From Hydra vulgaris (taxonomy: Eukaryota > Cnidaria > Hydrozoa > Anthoathecata > Hydridae): a DNA stretch of 64,000 nt. The translations under genes were made by a program, and so were the position numbers. Every line of letters begins with the position of its first letter. Position 1 is the first letter of the stretch. Positions 33,010-49,287 of this stretch are shown here, piece by piece. A model generated the notes under the pieces. It had not been told where the DNA came from. It saw only the letters and a program-made list of their open reading frames with translations, and did not search any database. The stretch spans positions 64,882,001 to 64,946,000 of the forward strand of contig NC_088921.1 of NCBI RefSeq assembly GCF_038396675.1, in the 5' to 3' direction.

Positions 33010-34000
33010 TAGATAATAGATACTAGATTCTAGTTTATTTTTTTGTAGAGTTAAAAGTTCTTGCAAAAGATGGTTTTATTATGAAAAAATTGAGTACGAA
33101 ATCAATCTTGCTGTTATTATATGTGATGCCCCCTCTAGAGCATTTGTTAAGTGTATTAAGGGATACAATGGTTATAACTGACGTGAGTGTTGTGTTCAGA
33201 AAGGAGAGTGGTGCGGCAATATAATACTCCTACATATTTCATCAGTTTTAAGCACTGATTCAGATTTTTGTCATCAAAAGCATTCTGAACATCTTTGTGG
33301 TGTGTTAAATGGAATTAAATGTGTGTTTATTGGTGTGTTTAATTGAATTAAACTTTGACATGGTAACGAAGTTTCCTTGCGAATGCGAAGATTTGCCAAC
33401 TTAGGGTTAAATAGCACAAATGTTGTAAGTTGTCTCAGATTTCAATCAATACTTTATCTGACCTATTGTTTCAGATACGTTGTTACATTCTGAAAGAATT
33501 TTTTAAAAAACCAAAGTCTTTATTAGATATTAAAAAATAGAAAGCAACAGAACATCTAATATACACTGTGCTAGTTGTTTTAAAGGGATTGATTAGGCCA
33601 AAAATCTATTCGAACTTTTTAGATTTTTCAGTCGCAGTTCTAATTCTATTAAGCCTTTTTTTTATGAAAAAATATGTTGATTTTGCTTGTCAGTTACTTA
33701 TTTTGTGCAGTCATTCGGTAAACTTTATAGTTAGGATCAACAAGTTTACAATTTCCATTCTTTATTACATATAAAAGATGATGCAGTTAAATTTAAAGTA
33801 CTTGATTTATGTTCCTCATTTAAATATGATTTTTTTTTTGTCAATTAAAAATGCTTGTTCAAAGACCGCAGGGTTGCTTAAATAAACAAGTACAAGAAGA
33901 TAAACAGAAGTGTAGTATTCCTCATTTTGTGGGTTAGTAACCATTGCATTGAGACACTGTTTAGAATTTAAAAATTATCATGGTTTAAAGTATTTTGTTG
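33010..34000 (+). pseudogene. Decayed transposon-derived ORF, unassigned family
   Basis: Short pieces line up in order with a protein I recognise as widespread in cnidarian and insect genomes but cannot name with confidence. They are an IICDAPSRAFVKCIKGYNGY piece (about 33115-33178), a DSDFCHQKHSEHL piece (about 33260-33290), and NFLDFSVAVLILL then YVDFACQLLILCSHSVNFI (about 33610-33735). Frames shift between pieces, and several stops occur. Probably a remnant of a DNA-transposon gene. Confidence 0.4.
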
Positions 34001-34054
34001 CAGCAAATGATGGTGATAATTATTTTGCAATTGCAAAAAAAAATTTTTACACAT

Positions 34055-35615
34055 ACTATACTACTTCCGTAAATCTAATTAAACTTTATACAGTGTATTT
34101 TACTGATGACATAAAAGTTTAATGGAGTTAATGATATATTTTTCACACTTGATAACTAATTCTAATACTTAATTACCGCTATAAATTATAAATATGAAGA
34201 GTACTCATGATTCTTAAATAAAAAAATAGTTTTAAAATTACAAAAAAATGAAAATCTAAAGAAAAACTGCAATACTTTAAATTTCAACTTGCTTGCAAAT
34301 GGGTAGAAAAGCAGTGTCAGAGAGCATCAAATGGCAAATTATTAGACTGGTCAAATAAAAGAATCATAACAACGTTGAAATTAGTAAACTTAAGGGTGTT
34401 TTTGAATTTTGTGTGGGAAAAACAGTGAAAACCTGAGAGCTAACAGGCAACGTAGTTGACATTTGAACTAACAGGTAACGTTGTTAACATGCCTCGTTCT
34501 TGAAGACCACTGAAGCTTAGTGACCGTGACAAAAGAAGCATATTCAGAACCAGTAGAAAAAATCCTAGGCTTAGCAACAATAAGCTAGCTTAAATATTCA
34601 ACTAATCTTTTTCTAATTGAAATGTAAGCAAAAGAACTTGTTAGAAGAACATTAGCAAAAAAGGTATTGGGTCTTAAATTGCAAAAAGAAAGCCCATCCT
34701 GTCAATCATTGACCGATACAAAATACGAAAATGGTGCAAAGAACGTTTGCATTAGGCAGTTGAAGATAAGGCAAAAGTGATTTGGAGCGATGAGTCAAAT
34801 TTTCAGGTTGTAAACCGCAAAGGAAGAATATACGTTAAAAGATTTGCAAGTGAGAAACGCTATTTACAAGCAAGACCACAAGGTGGTGAAGGCTCAGTAG
34901 GCGTATGGGGATGTTTTTCCCACAAAAACCTTGGTTTTTGTGAATTGTATAATGTCCGTATCAACCAATATACCTACAAGAACACACTTAAAACAGGTTT
35001 GATTCCATCGACAATTGGCAATTGTACGGCAGAAGCAAGCAATTCATCTTTCATCAAGATAGGGTTCCAGTACACATAACACATAGTATAACAAACTGGT
35101 TTACCACACAGAAGATCAATTTGTTGCCTTGATGTCCTAGATCACCAAATATCAACTCAATAGAAAATATTTGGTCATGGATCGTGACTCAATCGGTAAA
35201 CCATCAAGTTCAATCAACTGAGTATTCAAAGCAACTTCTAAACAAGTGCTGGTTAAAAGTGCCACATGAGGTGTGCATGAAATTAATCGAATCGATGCAG
35301 AGACAAGTTCTTCTTTGCTATCAAGCCAAAGAAGGACACTTTAAATATTAAAATTGCATTTTTTTAATTTTTTTGTGTTCTAAACTTTAACTCGATTAAA
35401 CTTTTACGCAACTCTTTTTATGATTATATAATTATTATTTAATTTTTTTGAATTATTTTTTTTAACTTATCTTATTAATGTTAATTGTATAGCTAATAGA
35501 TTGTTCTTTTAAAAACAAAATAATTAGTTAAATTTATTTTCTGATTTTTTTTAGTTAAAAAAAACCCGAAAAGTTTGATTAAAATTACCATCTCAATTAA
35601 ACTTTTTGCGCATAG

Positions 35616-35616
<1 letters not shown>
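34055..35616 (+). mobile_element. Degenerate Tc1-like element
   Basis: Catalytic landmarks in broken frames: VIWSDESNFQVV (first Asp, 34777), VGVWGCFSHKN, FHQDRVPVHI (second Asp, about 35055), and RSPNINSIENIWSW (Glu region, with the usual SPDLNP altered). C-terminal codons end at about 35350. AAAAGTTTAAT-type repeats occur at both ends (near 34083, 34118, 35395 and 35590), suggesting IR/DR termini. The right end abuts (TA)n. Inactive. Confidence 0.7.

Positions 35617-35618
<2 letters not shown>

Positions 35619-35711
<93 letters not shown>
35619..35711. repeat. (TA)n array
   Basis: Uninterrupted TATATA at the right end of the Tc1 relic. Confidence 0.95.
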
Positions 35712-35712
<1 letters not shown>

Positions 35713-35799
35713 GATAACCAACATAGAATACAGTTTGTACAGAAAGTGTATTTTTCGTTGCTAGATATACCCGTTAGAGCTATTCACTAGATGCTACAA

Positions 35800-37170
35800 A
35801 TGCTTTGAATAAGCAAAAAAAGAGAATCTGCCGGACCAGATAATTTGTTTATGGAATTATTTATATATGGAGGACATAGACTGTCTCTCTATCTAAGTAT
35901 TTTTTTAATTTATGCTTGTTGTATGGACATTTTCAATCAACATTTTCTGAAGCCACAATAATACCTCTAGTAAAATCTAAAATTGGAGACTTAACAGATG
36001 TTAATAATTACAGAGCAATCACAATCTCTCTCGCTCGTTCTAACATACTTGAACGTATTTTATTAGAAAGAATCGAATCTCATGAGAATGCTGATGATTT
36101 TCAGTTTGGTTTCAAGAAAAATCATTCCATATTATTTAAAAAAGACAGTTGAATACTATATTTCTAGAGGAAGTCATCTATTCACATGCTTTATAGATTT
36201 TAACAAAGCTTTTAATAGCGTTCATTATTAAAAACTTTTCTACATTAATTGATCAAGGTATTGCCAAGATTATTGTCTGTCTACTTGCATTTTGGTACAA
36301 GAGTCAAACTATGTTTGTCAGCTAGCAGAAAGTAAACTCTGATAGCTTTAACATAAGCTATGGTGTACGGCAAGGTGGAATTCTCTCACAGTTATTTTTC
36401 ATATTTTATATAAGAACACTGATTTTCAATAATACGAATATGCATATTGGATGTAACATACGTGGAACTTTTTTGAATCTTTTGGCATATGTCGACGATA
36501 TTGTACCAATTGCTCCGTCATGGTTTGCATTACAAAAGTTATTAACTGCATTAAATGTTGAAGCCACTGCCGTTAATATGTCATTTAATACAAAAAAAAT
36601 GGTTCGTATATTATTTAACCCAAAACAGAGATGTAAGATTGTGTCAAGCAATTTTCCACTGTTTACCTTAGCTCGATGTGAATTAGTTTTCATTGAAAAA
36701 TTCAAGTATCTGCGTCACATAATAGAAAATGGCTTGTTTGATAATGCTGATATAAATCGAGAGATAAAATATCTTTATACGCGTAGAAACATATTAATCA
36801 GACGATTTTAGAAATGCTCAATTAAGGTAAAAGTGCAGCTATTTAAGATCTACTGCCTCTGTTTTTATGATGTGGCTATGGACTAATTTTAGTGCAAATA
36901 CTATATGAAAGCTTGACTCTTGTAACAAGAAATGTGCTAAAATGTTTATTGGGTATGACAAGTACTCAAGCGCTACAAATATATTTATGGAACTAGACTT
37001 GCCTAATTTAGATACTTTACATAGTATCTAGATTACAGACATAGTCTTACAAATCAGTTAGTTACCTGTGCCAGCAGTTGTGTATAGATTAAACAGAACT
37101 TTTAATTAATATTATTTTTTTTATCTTAACTATGGACCTTGCACTGTACTTGTTGTCTGAATCAAATAAA
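35800..37170 (+). pseudogene. LINE reverse transcriptase fragment, different family
   Basis: RT blocks in broken frames: AGPDNLFMELF (about 35832), FSEATIIPLVKSKIGDLTDV then NYRAITISLARSNILERIL, ILTKLLIAF (altered motif A), YGVRQGGILSQLFFIFYI (motif B), and LLAYVDDIVPIAPSW (motif C, YVDD). The thumb region continues to about 36811. The 3' side ends near AAATAAATAAATC, an A-rich microsatellite tail, at about 37155-37175. It resembles CR1/L2-type LINEs more than the Jockey-like copies elsewhere in the window; clade unproven. Confidence 0.7.
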
Positions 37171-37173
37171 TAA

Positions 37174-37177
<4 letters not shown>

Positions 37178-37207
<30 letters not shown>
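37178..37207. repeat. Short (TA)n array
   Basis: About 30 bp of TATATA between the LINE tail and the SINE. Confidence 0.9.
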
Positions 37208-37212
<5 letters not shown>

Positions 37213-37216
37213 TTTT

Positions 37217-37405
37217 TTTTGTAGTTATTTAGGTGCTCCCAGAAGTCCTTACGGTCTTATCACAGAGCACCGCGGAAGAGCATTTAACAGGAAGTTCACG
37301 TCTCCTTCTATACCAATGTTGCTTGTTAGGCTAGAGCTGGGGTCGAACCTCGGACCTCTAGGTTCTGAACCAGAACTCTAATCACTGCGCCACGGCTGGT
37401 CAAAA
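37217..37405 (-). mobile_element. tRNA-derived SINE
   Basis: On the - strand: an A-box TGGCGCAGTGA (10 of 11) and perfect B-box GGTTCGACCCC, then a tail with GACGTGAACTTCCTGTTAAA, CTCTTCCGCGGTGCTCTGTG and AAGACCGTAAGGAC. The tail defines a family shared with 26338-26405 and 27074-27230. This is the best preserved copy in the window. Confidence 0.85.
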
Positions 37406-37599
37406 GAAAAGACTCGAAAATTTTAACTTGTTTTGAAAAACTACTTACTCAAGAGGAAATTTAAAGGAGAAAATAAAACGAAAATTTAAAGGAGGAAAGA
37501 AAATATGTTATTTTTCGCTAATGGTTGTTTTTTGTTTAGAATAATTGATCTAAAATATCAGAAATGATATATGATATCATTTCTGCTAAATCTTCAGCT

Positions 37600-40320
<2,721 letters not shown>

Positions 40321-40539
40321 TATATATTAATTTTTTTTTGTTCGATTAATCGTCTAAAATTTTAATCGATTAATTTAGATTAATTCTGAAGTCGACAGAA
40401 TAACCTGCTTTTCACCACTGGTGAGGTGAAGTTGTTATCGGTAAACGTTAACTAACTACAGTATTCACAAACGTTAACAAACAAGACACTTAATGCCTGC
40501 TATACTGTATTCAGTTTAATTGACAAGTACAAGTAGGCA

Positions 40540-42393
40540 TCACTTTAGCCAGTCACGTAAACAAACGAGGACGTTAACGTTTTCTGGAAGTAGACAAGAT
40601 CGCAGTTTGTTGACAATGTACCCTGACGAATTAAACAGTCTTTCACAAGGAACAGAAGTGGCAGGTACACACAGAATTGTCTGCACAAAACTGCTCAGGT
40701 TAGGGTAACGATGCCTGTTAAGTTGCCACCACATGAGGGGATTCTCAGTTTCTGGAATTACACCTTCTTCTTGATATCGTGTAAGCTCAGCCAGTGAGCC
40801 ATGTACTGTTTGTGATTCATCTGATGAGGATTGCGATTCCGAGTCGCTGACCAACAGAGAAAGTTTGAGTTTCTTACGCACAGGTTCTGATGCCTCGCCA
40901 GTGCTGGTAGTAGTTTCACGTTCAGCTCTCTGTCTTTGGTTACAGTACACCCGAAATGCATTAGAGAGTATTGTCCAAACTGCTTCACGTTTCTCTCTTG
41001 AGAGACAGCCGAGTTTCTTGTAACGTGGGTCTAATGCCACAGCCATTTGCAACGTTGGCAATGCATCAATGTTTTCAATGCGACCTGAGAAGTCATTTAG
41101 TGTTGCAGATTTGAAACGTGCTATATACCCTGGATCGTCATCATTAACCCGCAGAAGTCTGCGCAAAAATGCTTCTAACGGAAGTACAGCCGAACATGTA
41201 GCATACTGTTCACTACCAATATACTCAGTAGCATCTGCAAGTGGACCCAATACCGAGACAAATTTTGACATTTTCTCCTAGTCCAACTCCCTTAGTTTAT
41301 CTCCAGTGTAATTCTCGGGATGGTCAATATGATACTGCTTAATGGCATCTTTCACTTCCAGCAATCTGGCTAACATTAGGTAGGTATTGTTCCACCGCGT
41401 AGCTACATCCTGCTGCAATTTGTGAAACTTCACATCGTCAGACCTGTTAGAGGTACTGGCTTGGCTGGCCTTTAGCTCTGATGTATTCCTTGAACTGCGC
41501 TTAAAATGTCCAACTAGGTGTCGACATTTAGCCAGAATAGGAGATGAATCAGCTGCTTTCAAACCTGCTAGTATGCTCAGTTGAAGACAGTGTGCAATAC
41601 ACGGTATATGGCGGTAATCCGTCCGTCCTATAGCAGCAACCATATTTTGTGCACTGTCCGTTACGATACAGCTAATTTCTTCAGCAATGTTCCACGTTGC
41701 GGCAAACTCTTCATAGAAACTGGCAACATTATCAGCAGTGTGCCTTTCTTCAACATTTATGCAAGCTAAAGCGACAGACGTCAGTTTCCACTCAGAATCA
41801 ATCCAATGACCTGTTATCCCACAGTACGATTCATTGTTGGTGGAGGTCCAAAAGTCAGTAGTTAGAGCAATACTATGAATGCATTCTAGAGCTTTCTTGT
41901 TCTCACTCAACTTCTCGTTGTACATCTCTCCAATGACAGTGTCGATTGTACGGCGACTGGGCAAAGTATAAGTCTGGTTTTGAAGGGCAATACGAAGCAC
42001 CGCCTCTAGTCCAGCATCTTCTACAATTGCTGTTGGACGTCCAGAACTGGCAATCCAATGAGCTATTGCCACCTTCAGGTCGGCTGAGACCTTTTCACTG
42101 ACAGGCTTGTTTGACTGACACGTAAATAAATTGGTGATTGATTTTATCTGAGGGGTCATTTTACGTTCACTGTCGACAACCTGTTGATATTTCAGAGGAT
42201 GCTTGTGCTGAAGGTGATAAGTCAGCGATGTGTTTGAGCCACGGAAAGCAAACTGTTTATTGCAGTGAACGCAGTATATTTTGTCACCTTCGTCTACTTT
42301 ACCATCAGCATTCAACTTGAAAACAAAATGCTTGCTTAACTTTCCAGTTAAATGTTTGACAGAAACGTTGCTTTCATTAGTTGCCGCAGCCAT
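40540..42393 (-). pseudogene. hAT transposase, one in-frame stop
   Basis: About 617 codons from ATG 42393 (MAAATNESNVSVKHLTGKLS). A BED zinc finger comes first (CVHCNKQF, then LTYHLQHKH). The RNase H-like core contains TTDFWTSTNNESYCG, IVTDSAQNMVAAI, CIAHCLQLSILAGL and DVATRWNNTYLML. The C-terminal dimerisation block has SSFVQTILCVPATSVPCERL and NKLRSCLLPENV, ending LRDWLK and stop at 40540. The only lesion seen is TAG at 41278-41280, where this family usually has a Trp; the same frame continues on both sides. It resembles ZBED-type hAT proteins. A Trp-to-stop transition in an otherwise open gene implies a young element. Confidence 0.9.
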
Positions 42394-42559
42394 ATTTGCA
42401 AAACAAACTTTGTTTACTTTAGAAACGGATATAGAAATGTAAGATAATGTTCCCAGGTCAGTAAGTATTTTAAAATATGACAAAATTTTTAGTCGAGATT
42501 TTCAAGATACGCGCTTTCAAAATTATTTTTATATTTATCGAATTCTATTGAAAAATTCT

Positions 42560-43144
42560 AAATTTAATACTCTTTTTCGTCACGGCTAATGACTTTGAAA
42601 CAATTGATTTTGAAAAGTTGCGTTTAGACGTTTTTAAAACTTTTAAAACTGAAAATAACTTCTTTGCGAATGATTTATATGAAAACGATATATTTTTTTT
42701 TATAAATTTTTATGCTTAACATTTATCAAATTAACAGATATCAAAATATATTGTTCATGCTAAAATTTAAATTAGGCCAAGTACCATACCACTTCACAAA
42801 TAATTTCTTTATAAATAACGTTAATAAATATAATATAAGAGAAACAGGTAATCTTGAGTTTATTCTAATTGAAGAATACTAAAGTTAACTTTAATATTCG
42901 AGTAGTTTTAATACAACTAGTTGTACTTAATATATAATATATTACCTATATTGAACATAATATATATTATTCACTTGTTAGGGCTTCGTGATAAGATCAG
43001 TACGATCTTCTTGAAGTCCTGTCTGTACTATTTTAATTATAATTATAATCTCGTTTATATATTTTGACTAAGGAAACTTGTAGATATTACTATTATAAAT
43101 TACGAAACTTGTAAATATATATACGTACGGCAAAAAAAAAAAAA
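42560..43144 (+). pseudogene. LINE 3'-end fragment nested in the hAT 5' region
   Basis: Encodes a typical C-terminal LINE segment (LNIYQINRYQNILFMLKFKL, then NKYNIRETGN), followed by a 3' UTR with GATAAGATCAGTACGATCTTC and an A-run at about 43132-43143. A related 3' UTR (GACAAGATCATCTGATCTTC) ends the fragment at 45310-46211, so both belong to one family. Confidence 0.7.
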
Positions 43145-43257
43145 TAAGTAACGGAAAACCGGCAAAAATTAATCGAAATATTACTGATTAAAGAAATTTT
43201 AATCGATTAAACAAATTAGCGATTAATCGATTAATTAATCGTTAATTTCCGCAGCCC

Positions 43258-45135
<1,878 letters not shown>

Positions 45136-45309
45136 ATAAGTATAACATTCTATTTATATTATAGTTTTATTATATTTATTTATCAGTAACTAAAGGAATA
45201 TTATAAATATTTTTTATAATATATTTTACTACCAATTATGGTAAAAGTTACATTTTTTATCTGGAGTGTTGGGGAGAAATCATAAGAGTTTTATAATATA
45301 TTAAAATTA

Positions 45310-46211
45310 ATGCATGTGCTAACTATAAAATTTAAGACTAACAGTTTAATTTTTTTACAGGTCATATTGAAACGAGATATTGTGAAAGAATTAATGAAAG
45401 TTTCTCAATGGTTTAAATCAAACAAACTTTCTCTGAATATTGAAAAAACAAAATGGTCTCTTATTCATTCTAACTCTAAAAAACGTCTACTTCCAATCGA
45501 GCTTCCTCCTCTTTTTATTAATCGCGTTCTAATTAAGAGAGCAACATGTACAAACTTTTTAAGAGTTTCAATTGATGAAAATCTCACATGGAAAAAACAT
45601 AACGAAAACATTACTTGCAAAATTTCGAAAAGTATAGGTATATTATATGAAGCAAGAAGCATGTTAAATAAACATATTTTAACCCAACTATACCTCTCAT
45701 TCAATCATTGCCGCATAAACTATGCGAATGCAGCTTGGGGTAGTGTTAATAAAAGTAAATTAGAACCTCTTCATCGCCAACAGAAACATGAAGCCTCTTT
45801 TTATTGAAATGAATATTTTAAACATATTTCAACTAAATATTTTTAATGTACTGTGTTTTATGTTTAAATGTAAAACTCGTACAGCTCCGGTTTCTTTTCA
45901 CAATTAATATTCCTTAATAGAAAAAAATAAAAATAATTTAAGAAATGATAATTTCCTTCTTCAACCAGTTTTCAAAAACTTTATTTGACTGCCTTATTTA
46001 TTTTATACACATTATAAAATTCTTTTAACACGTAACGATTGTAGGCGGTTCTTAATGACAAGATCATCTGATCTTCTGCAAGTCTCCGCGTTCTTATTTT
46101 ATATGCAACAAAATTTGTAACTTTTTATTAATATGCATTTTCTTTCATTTATTTTATTGTAATAATTATTGTGAAGAAATAAAAGAAGAAACATAAAAAA
46201 AAAAAAAAAAT
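45310..46211 (+). pseudogene. LINE RT C-terminal fragment with poly(A)
   Basis: An open stretch (to 45807) reads WFKSNKLSLNIEKTKW, then RATCTNFLRVSIDENLTWKK and HILTQLYLSFNHCRINYANA: the region after RT motif C and the thumb of a Jockey/CR1-like LINE. Frameshifted C-terminal coding and a 3' UTR follow, ending in an A-run at about 46195-46210. It is 5'-truncated, as typical for LINE insertions. Relatives: 42560-43144 and 51815-52190. Confidence 0.75.
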
Positions 46212-46266
46212 TCTTGCAAAACTACGTTTATAATGTTTTAAACATTTTAAACGTAGTTTTGCAAGA
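46211..46266. repeat. Hairpin, 18-bp arms
   Basis: TTGCAAAACTACGTTTA and its inverse are separated by about 17 bp, starting exactly at the LINE poly(A) end. Confidence 0.7.
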
Positions 46267-46284
46267 TTTGCAATGGTTAATCTT

Positions 46285-46440
46285 AGTAGGACTTATACGG
46301 GATACCCAGCGGGCATACCCATATGGACCCAAGAGGAAAACCGCGGCCAAGATCCGGAGGGTTACCGATGGGCTCCCATATTGGTCACAGTTGCAATCAC
46401 AAATTCATTTAGTTTTAATTTACCAAATGCACAAAACATC
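46285..46440. repeat. GC-richer repeat with CCCATATGGACCC motifs
   Basis: Contains GGGCATACCCATATGGACCC and GATGGGCTCCCATATTGG. Similar in style to 28085-28320. Otherwise no recognised content. Confidence 0.35.
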
Positions 46441-46659
46441 TGCCATTAAATGAGTTCGGTGCCATGGGACTTATTAACAAAATTCATTATTAAAAAAAGG
46501 TTTCACTACCCTTGTCAAAAATTCCTATAGGATCATATAAGAATTTAGAAAAAAAATGTTTATAGTTATCGAAGTTTTGTCTTTTTGTTGTTGTTGTTCC
46601 AAAATCCTATAGGTTCTATAGGACTTTTTGGCTAGAGCAAGTACAATAATAATTTAAAA

Positions 46660-47640
46660 TCTGAAGAGAAATAGAAGTTTCAGTATTACACTAGAAAAGT
46701 TGACAAGCATTTCGATGAAATGCTATGTATAATTTTTGGATCTTGTTCTGCATCTGACTTTGTTGATCTAGTTTAAAATTTATTTAAAAAGCTGTAACAT
46801 TTCTTTCAAAAAAGATATCGTAGCGTCAACTTGTGGTGGTGGAGGGTGGAGGTGGTGGTGCTCCTGTAATGATAAAGTATGACAAAGAGAGTCCAATAAT
46901 TTACCAGCTATGTTTCAACCATGGCATACATTTAGCTGTTTGCAACTCGGTGGGCACAGAAAGTAAAAAAACGTCTTGTAAACGTCTCTTAAAAGTTTTG
47001 AACACCTTAAAAACGTCTATTGAATTTTTTGAAAGTCTTTTGAGCGTACAAAAGACGTCTTTTTAAGTTCTGTGCCCTCTGGCTTTATATAAAAATATAT
47101 TTAAATTGTAACCTACACAAAATGATTTACACAATGATGATAATGATAACGCAACATTAAATGAATAGGATGTTGATAGTCACAAAGAAGATTGTTTTGA
47201 AGATAAAGATGAAGGTAATGGTCCGTCATATTGGTTCTTCAAAAGTTGAATTTGAAATTATAATAAATATTCAAGTATCAAAAAAGTAAAATTGGCTATT
47301 TTTTTTTGAAAATGAAAAGTTAGAAATGGGAGAAGGACATTCTTTAGAGCTCAAACTAAACATAAAAAGAGGGAACTCATTAATTGATATGGTTAGACGT
47401 CTTATAAATGTTCGAGAATAAAGTTGATATGTTCTTGAGTTGAATAAAGTTGATATACTGACATAATTGAACTTCACCCTTTTATTTAACTTGGTTAATG
47501 CTCTTAAATTAATAAAATTAGCTGTTGATTCTTTTTGTTGACAAGATGTTTTTTTGTCATCAGCAGATGCAATAATCGAGTTTATGATACATAAACGTCG
47601 TTATTAGTAACTTAAGTTACATACAAAAAAAGTTTTATTG
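46660..47640 (+). pseudogene. Remnant of a hAT-like transposase
   Basis: A fragment GAPVMIKYDKESPIIYQLCF then NHGIHLAVCNSVG (46860-46955) matches the D-G-A-x-VM / H-GI-LAV region of BED-type hAT proteins. Downstream, an acidic low-complexity piece and a weak LKLNIKRGNSLIDMVRRLI piece (about 47350-47410) fit the continuation. A MITE is inserted right after the H-G-I-H-LAV motif. Very decayed. Confidence 0.5.
46953..47087. mobile_element. Small MITE, about 135 bp
   Basis: Imperfect inverted ends GGGCACAGAA and inverse TTCTGTGCCC, followed inward by TAAAAA and ACGTCTT motifs (ACGTCTT repeated internally in both orientations). It is inserted in the hAT-like remnant. No coding content. Confidence 0.7.
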
Positions 47641-48703
47641 TTATTTTTGTGTAAAGTATCTCATCTGTTGCAGGCAACAATGTCAAACGCTAAAGAATGA
47701 GAAAGCTATAGTAACTTCGGGACTGCATTTTCATTTTGCAGTTTCGTTACATTTTTAAGTTTAAATTTTGTTCAATGTATTTGTCCAAGCTATTTTTTAA
47801 AAGAGTTTGTGCTTTGCTGCATGACATCATCATCTGGTATTGAATTCGAAATGGAAGCAACTCTATCGTTAAAGAAATGATATCAAAAATCTAAAAACCG
47901 AATTCGGCGAATATCAAAATACGGATTTTCAAAAACTAGTTAAAATATTTATAACTTTTGTATATTTTTTTATTACCAGTGTTTTTTTTGTTTGTTTGTT
48001 TTTTAGATATTTTTTACCAGCAGTTAATTTATCCAATATTAGCCATAATTTTTTTTTTAATTGTTATAACCTCTTGAGGACTGGTTTTATTAATCTACTC
48101 AAGGAATTTACTTTTAAAAGTATTGAAAGTTTCATTAGTGTTATGGGATCTGTGTATGTTTGTCTACTTTTCTTATTTGTCTTGCTTTTATATGATTTAT
48201 TTATAGTTAAGGTTTGCAATCACGCAAAGTAGAATACCGCGATCGCGCATGATCCTACGCTATTTTTAGTGCATTCAATCATCAGTTGCATCAGTTAATA
48301 CGGCATCCGCATGATTTGCAGGGTTTAAATCACGCAATCCTTTTAAGCAACAACAAAAAAAAACAGCAAAAATCAAATTTAAAATTTATTTGCGTAACGA
48401 ATCCAATTAAAAATATGCTAGTGAAAAAAAAGTGCATCGCTCATTGAAAAACGTTGGTACTATTGGTTGATATACTCGGTTTAGTTAAGGCGATTTTAAA
48501 ATATTATAGCGTCTGTATGATATTATGCTGACTAGGATACATTTCCGTTAAATAATCTTGTCTGTGAATCATGAAAAGACGAAAAAAAGTAAAATGATGA
48601 AATTTTCCGTAACTTATGTTACGGCAATGTCCATCATTACATTTTTTTGGTTTAAATGACCTTGTTCAGTATTTGCTTTCCTTTTCGACTTGTATAAATT
48701 TTA
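47641..48703. other. Non-coding, nothing firm
   Basis: No transposase signature. A hydrophobic open frame at 47996-48232 is compositional (T-rich). The patch at 48215-48340 is GC-richer, but no frame or RNA signature is convincing. Confidence 0.35.
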
Positions 48704-49287
48704 CTAGTTTGGTGTGTTTTTTTTATTACTTTGCAAGGTTTCAGGTTTTGATTTTTTCTTAAATGTTTGTTGAACTTGATCCCTAGAAGAAAAACAATAC
48801 ATGGTTAAGAATGGTTCACTAAGGATATAATAGTAGATTTCTAAGCCTATTAATGTCAAAATTGCTTTTTCGTAAAAACAAACCAAAAATTACAAATAAA
48901 AAAACATTTTACAAAAAAGTTTACAAAGCTTTTAAGATTTAGAGGAGGATGATTGAGGGGAATGAGGTCTAGGTCGATCGAGAGGGATTAATAGCAACAC
49001 TACATAATATATATTAAAAGCAACAATACATAATACTGATAAAGTCACGCAACTACAGTTGAGTGACACATATTTTCATATGTACAGTTAACATTATTAT
49101 TATATATTAGACTTACTTATTGGTCACTGGTTCATCATTGCTTGTAAGTTGCACATTCATGTCTACCTCAGAATTTTTGTCAGTCTGTGCTTGATAAATA
49201 TTATTGGCATTGTCTCCTGAAGTTTTTCCTACAATATTTTGTTTAGAATCTTGTGCAGTTCTCGGTAAATTAAAACGCCCCTTCTTC
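48704..49287 (-). CDS. Possible last two coding exons of a host gene
   Basis: On the - strand an acceptor (TTTAAACAG) opens a 171-bp exon, 49287-49117. It reads RFNLPRTAQDSKQNIVGKTS, then NIYQAQTDKNSEVDM and NDEPVTN, and ends two bases into a codon at a consensus GTAAGT donor. After a 334-bp intron an acceptor (TTCTTCTAG) begins exon 48782-48704. That exon completes the codon as Lys and reads DQVQQTFKKKSKPETLQSNK, then KNTPN and TAG. The phases match exactly. The product tail is hydrophilic, Lys/Asn/Gln-rich and probably disordered; no family recognised. Upstream exons were not found. A GTAAGT donor at 49500 follows an ATG-led stretch, but its phase does not fit. Confidence 0.45.
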
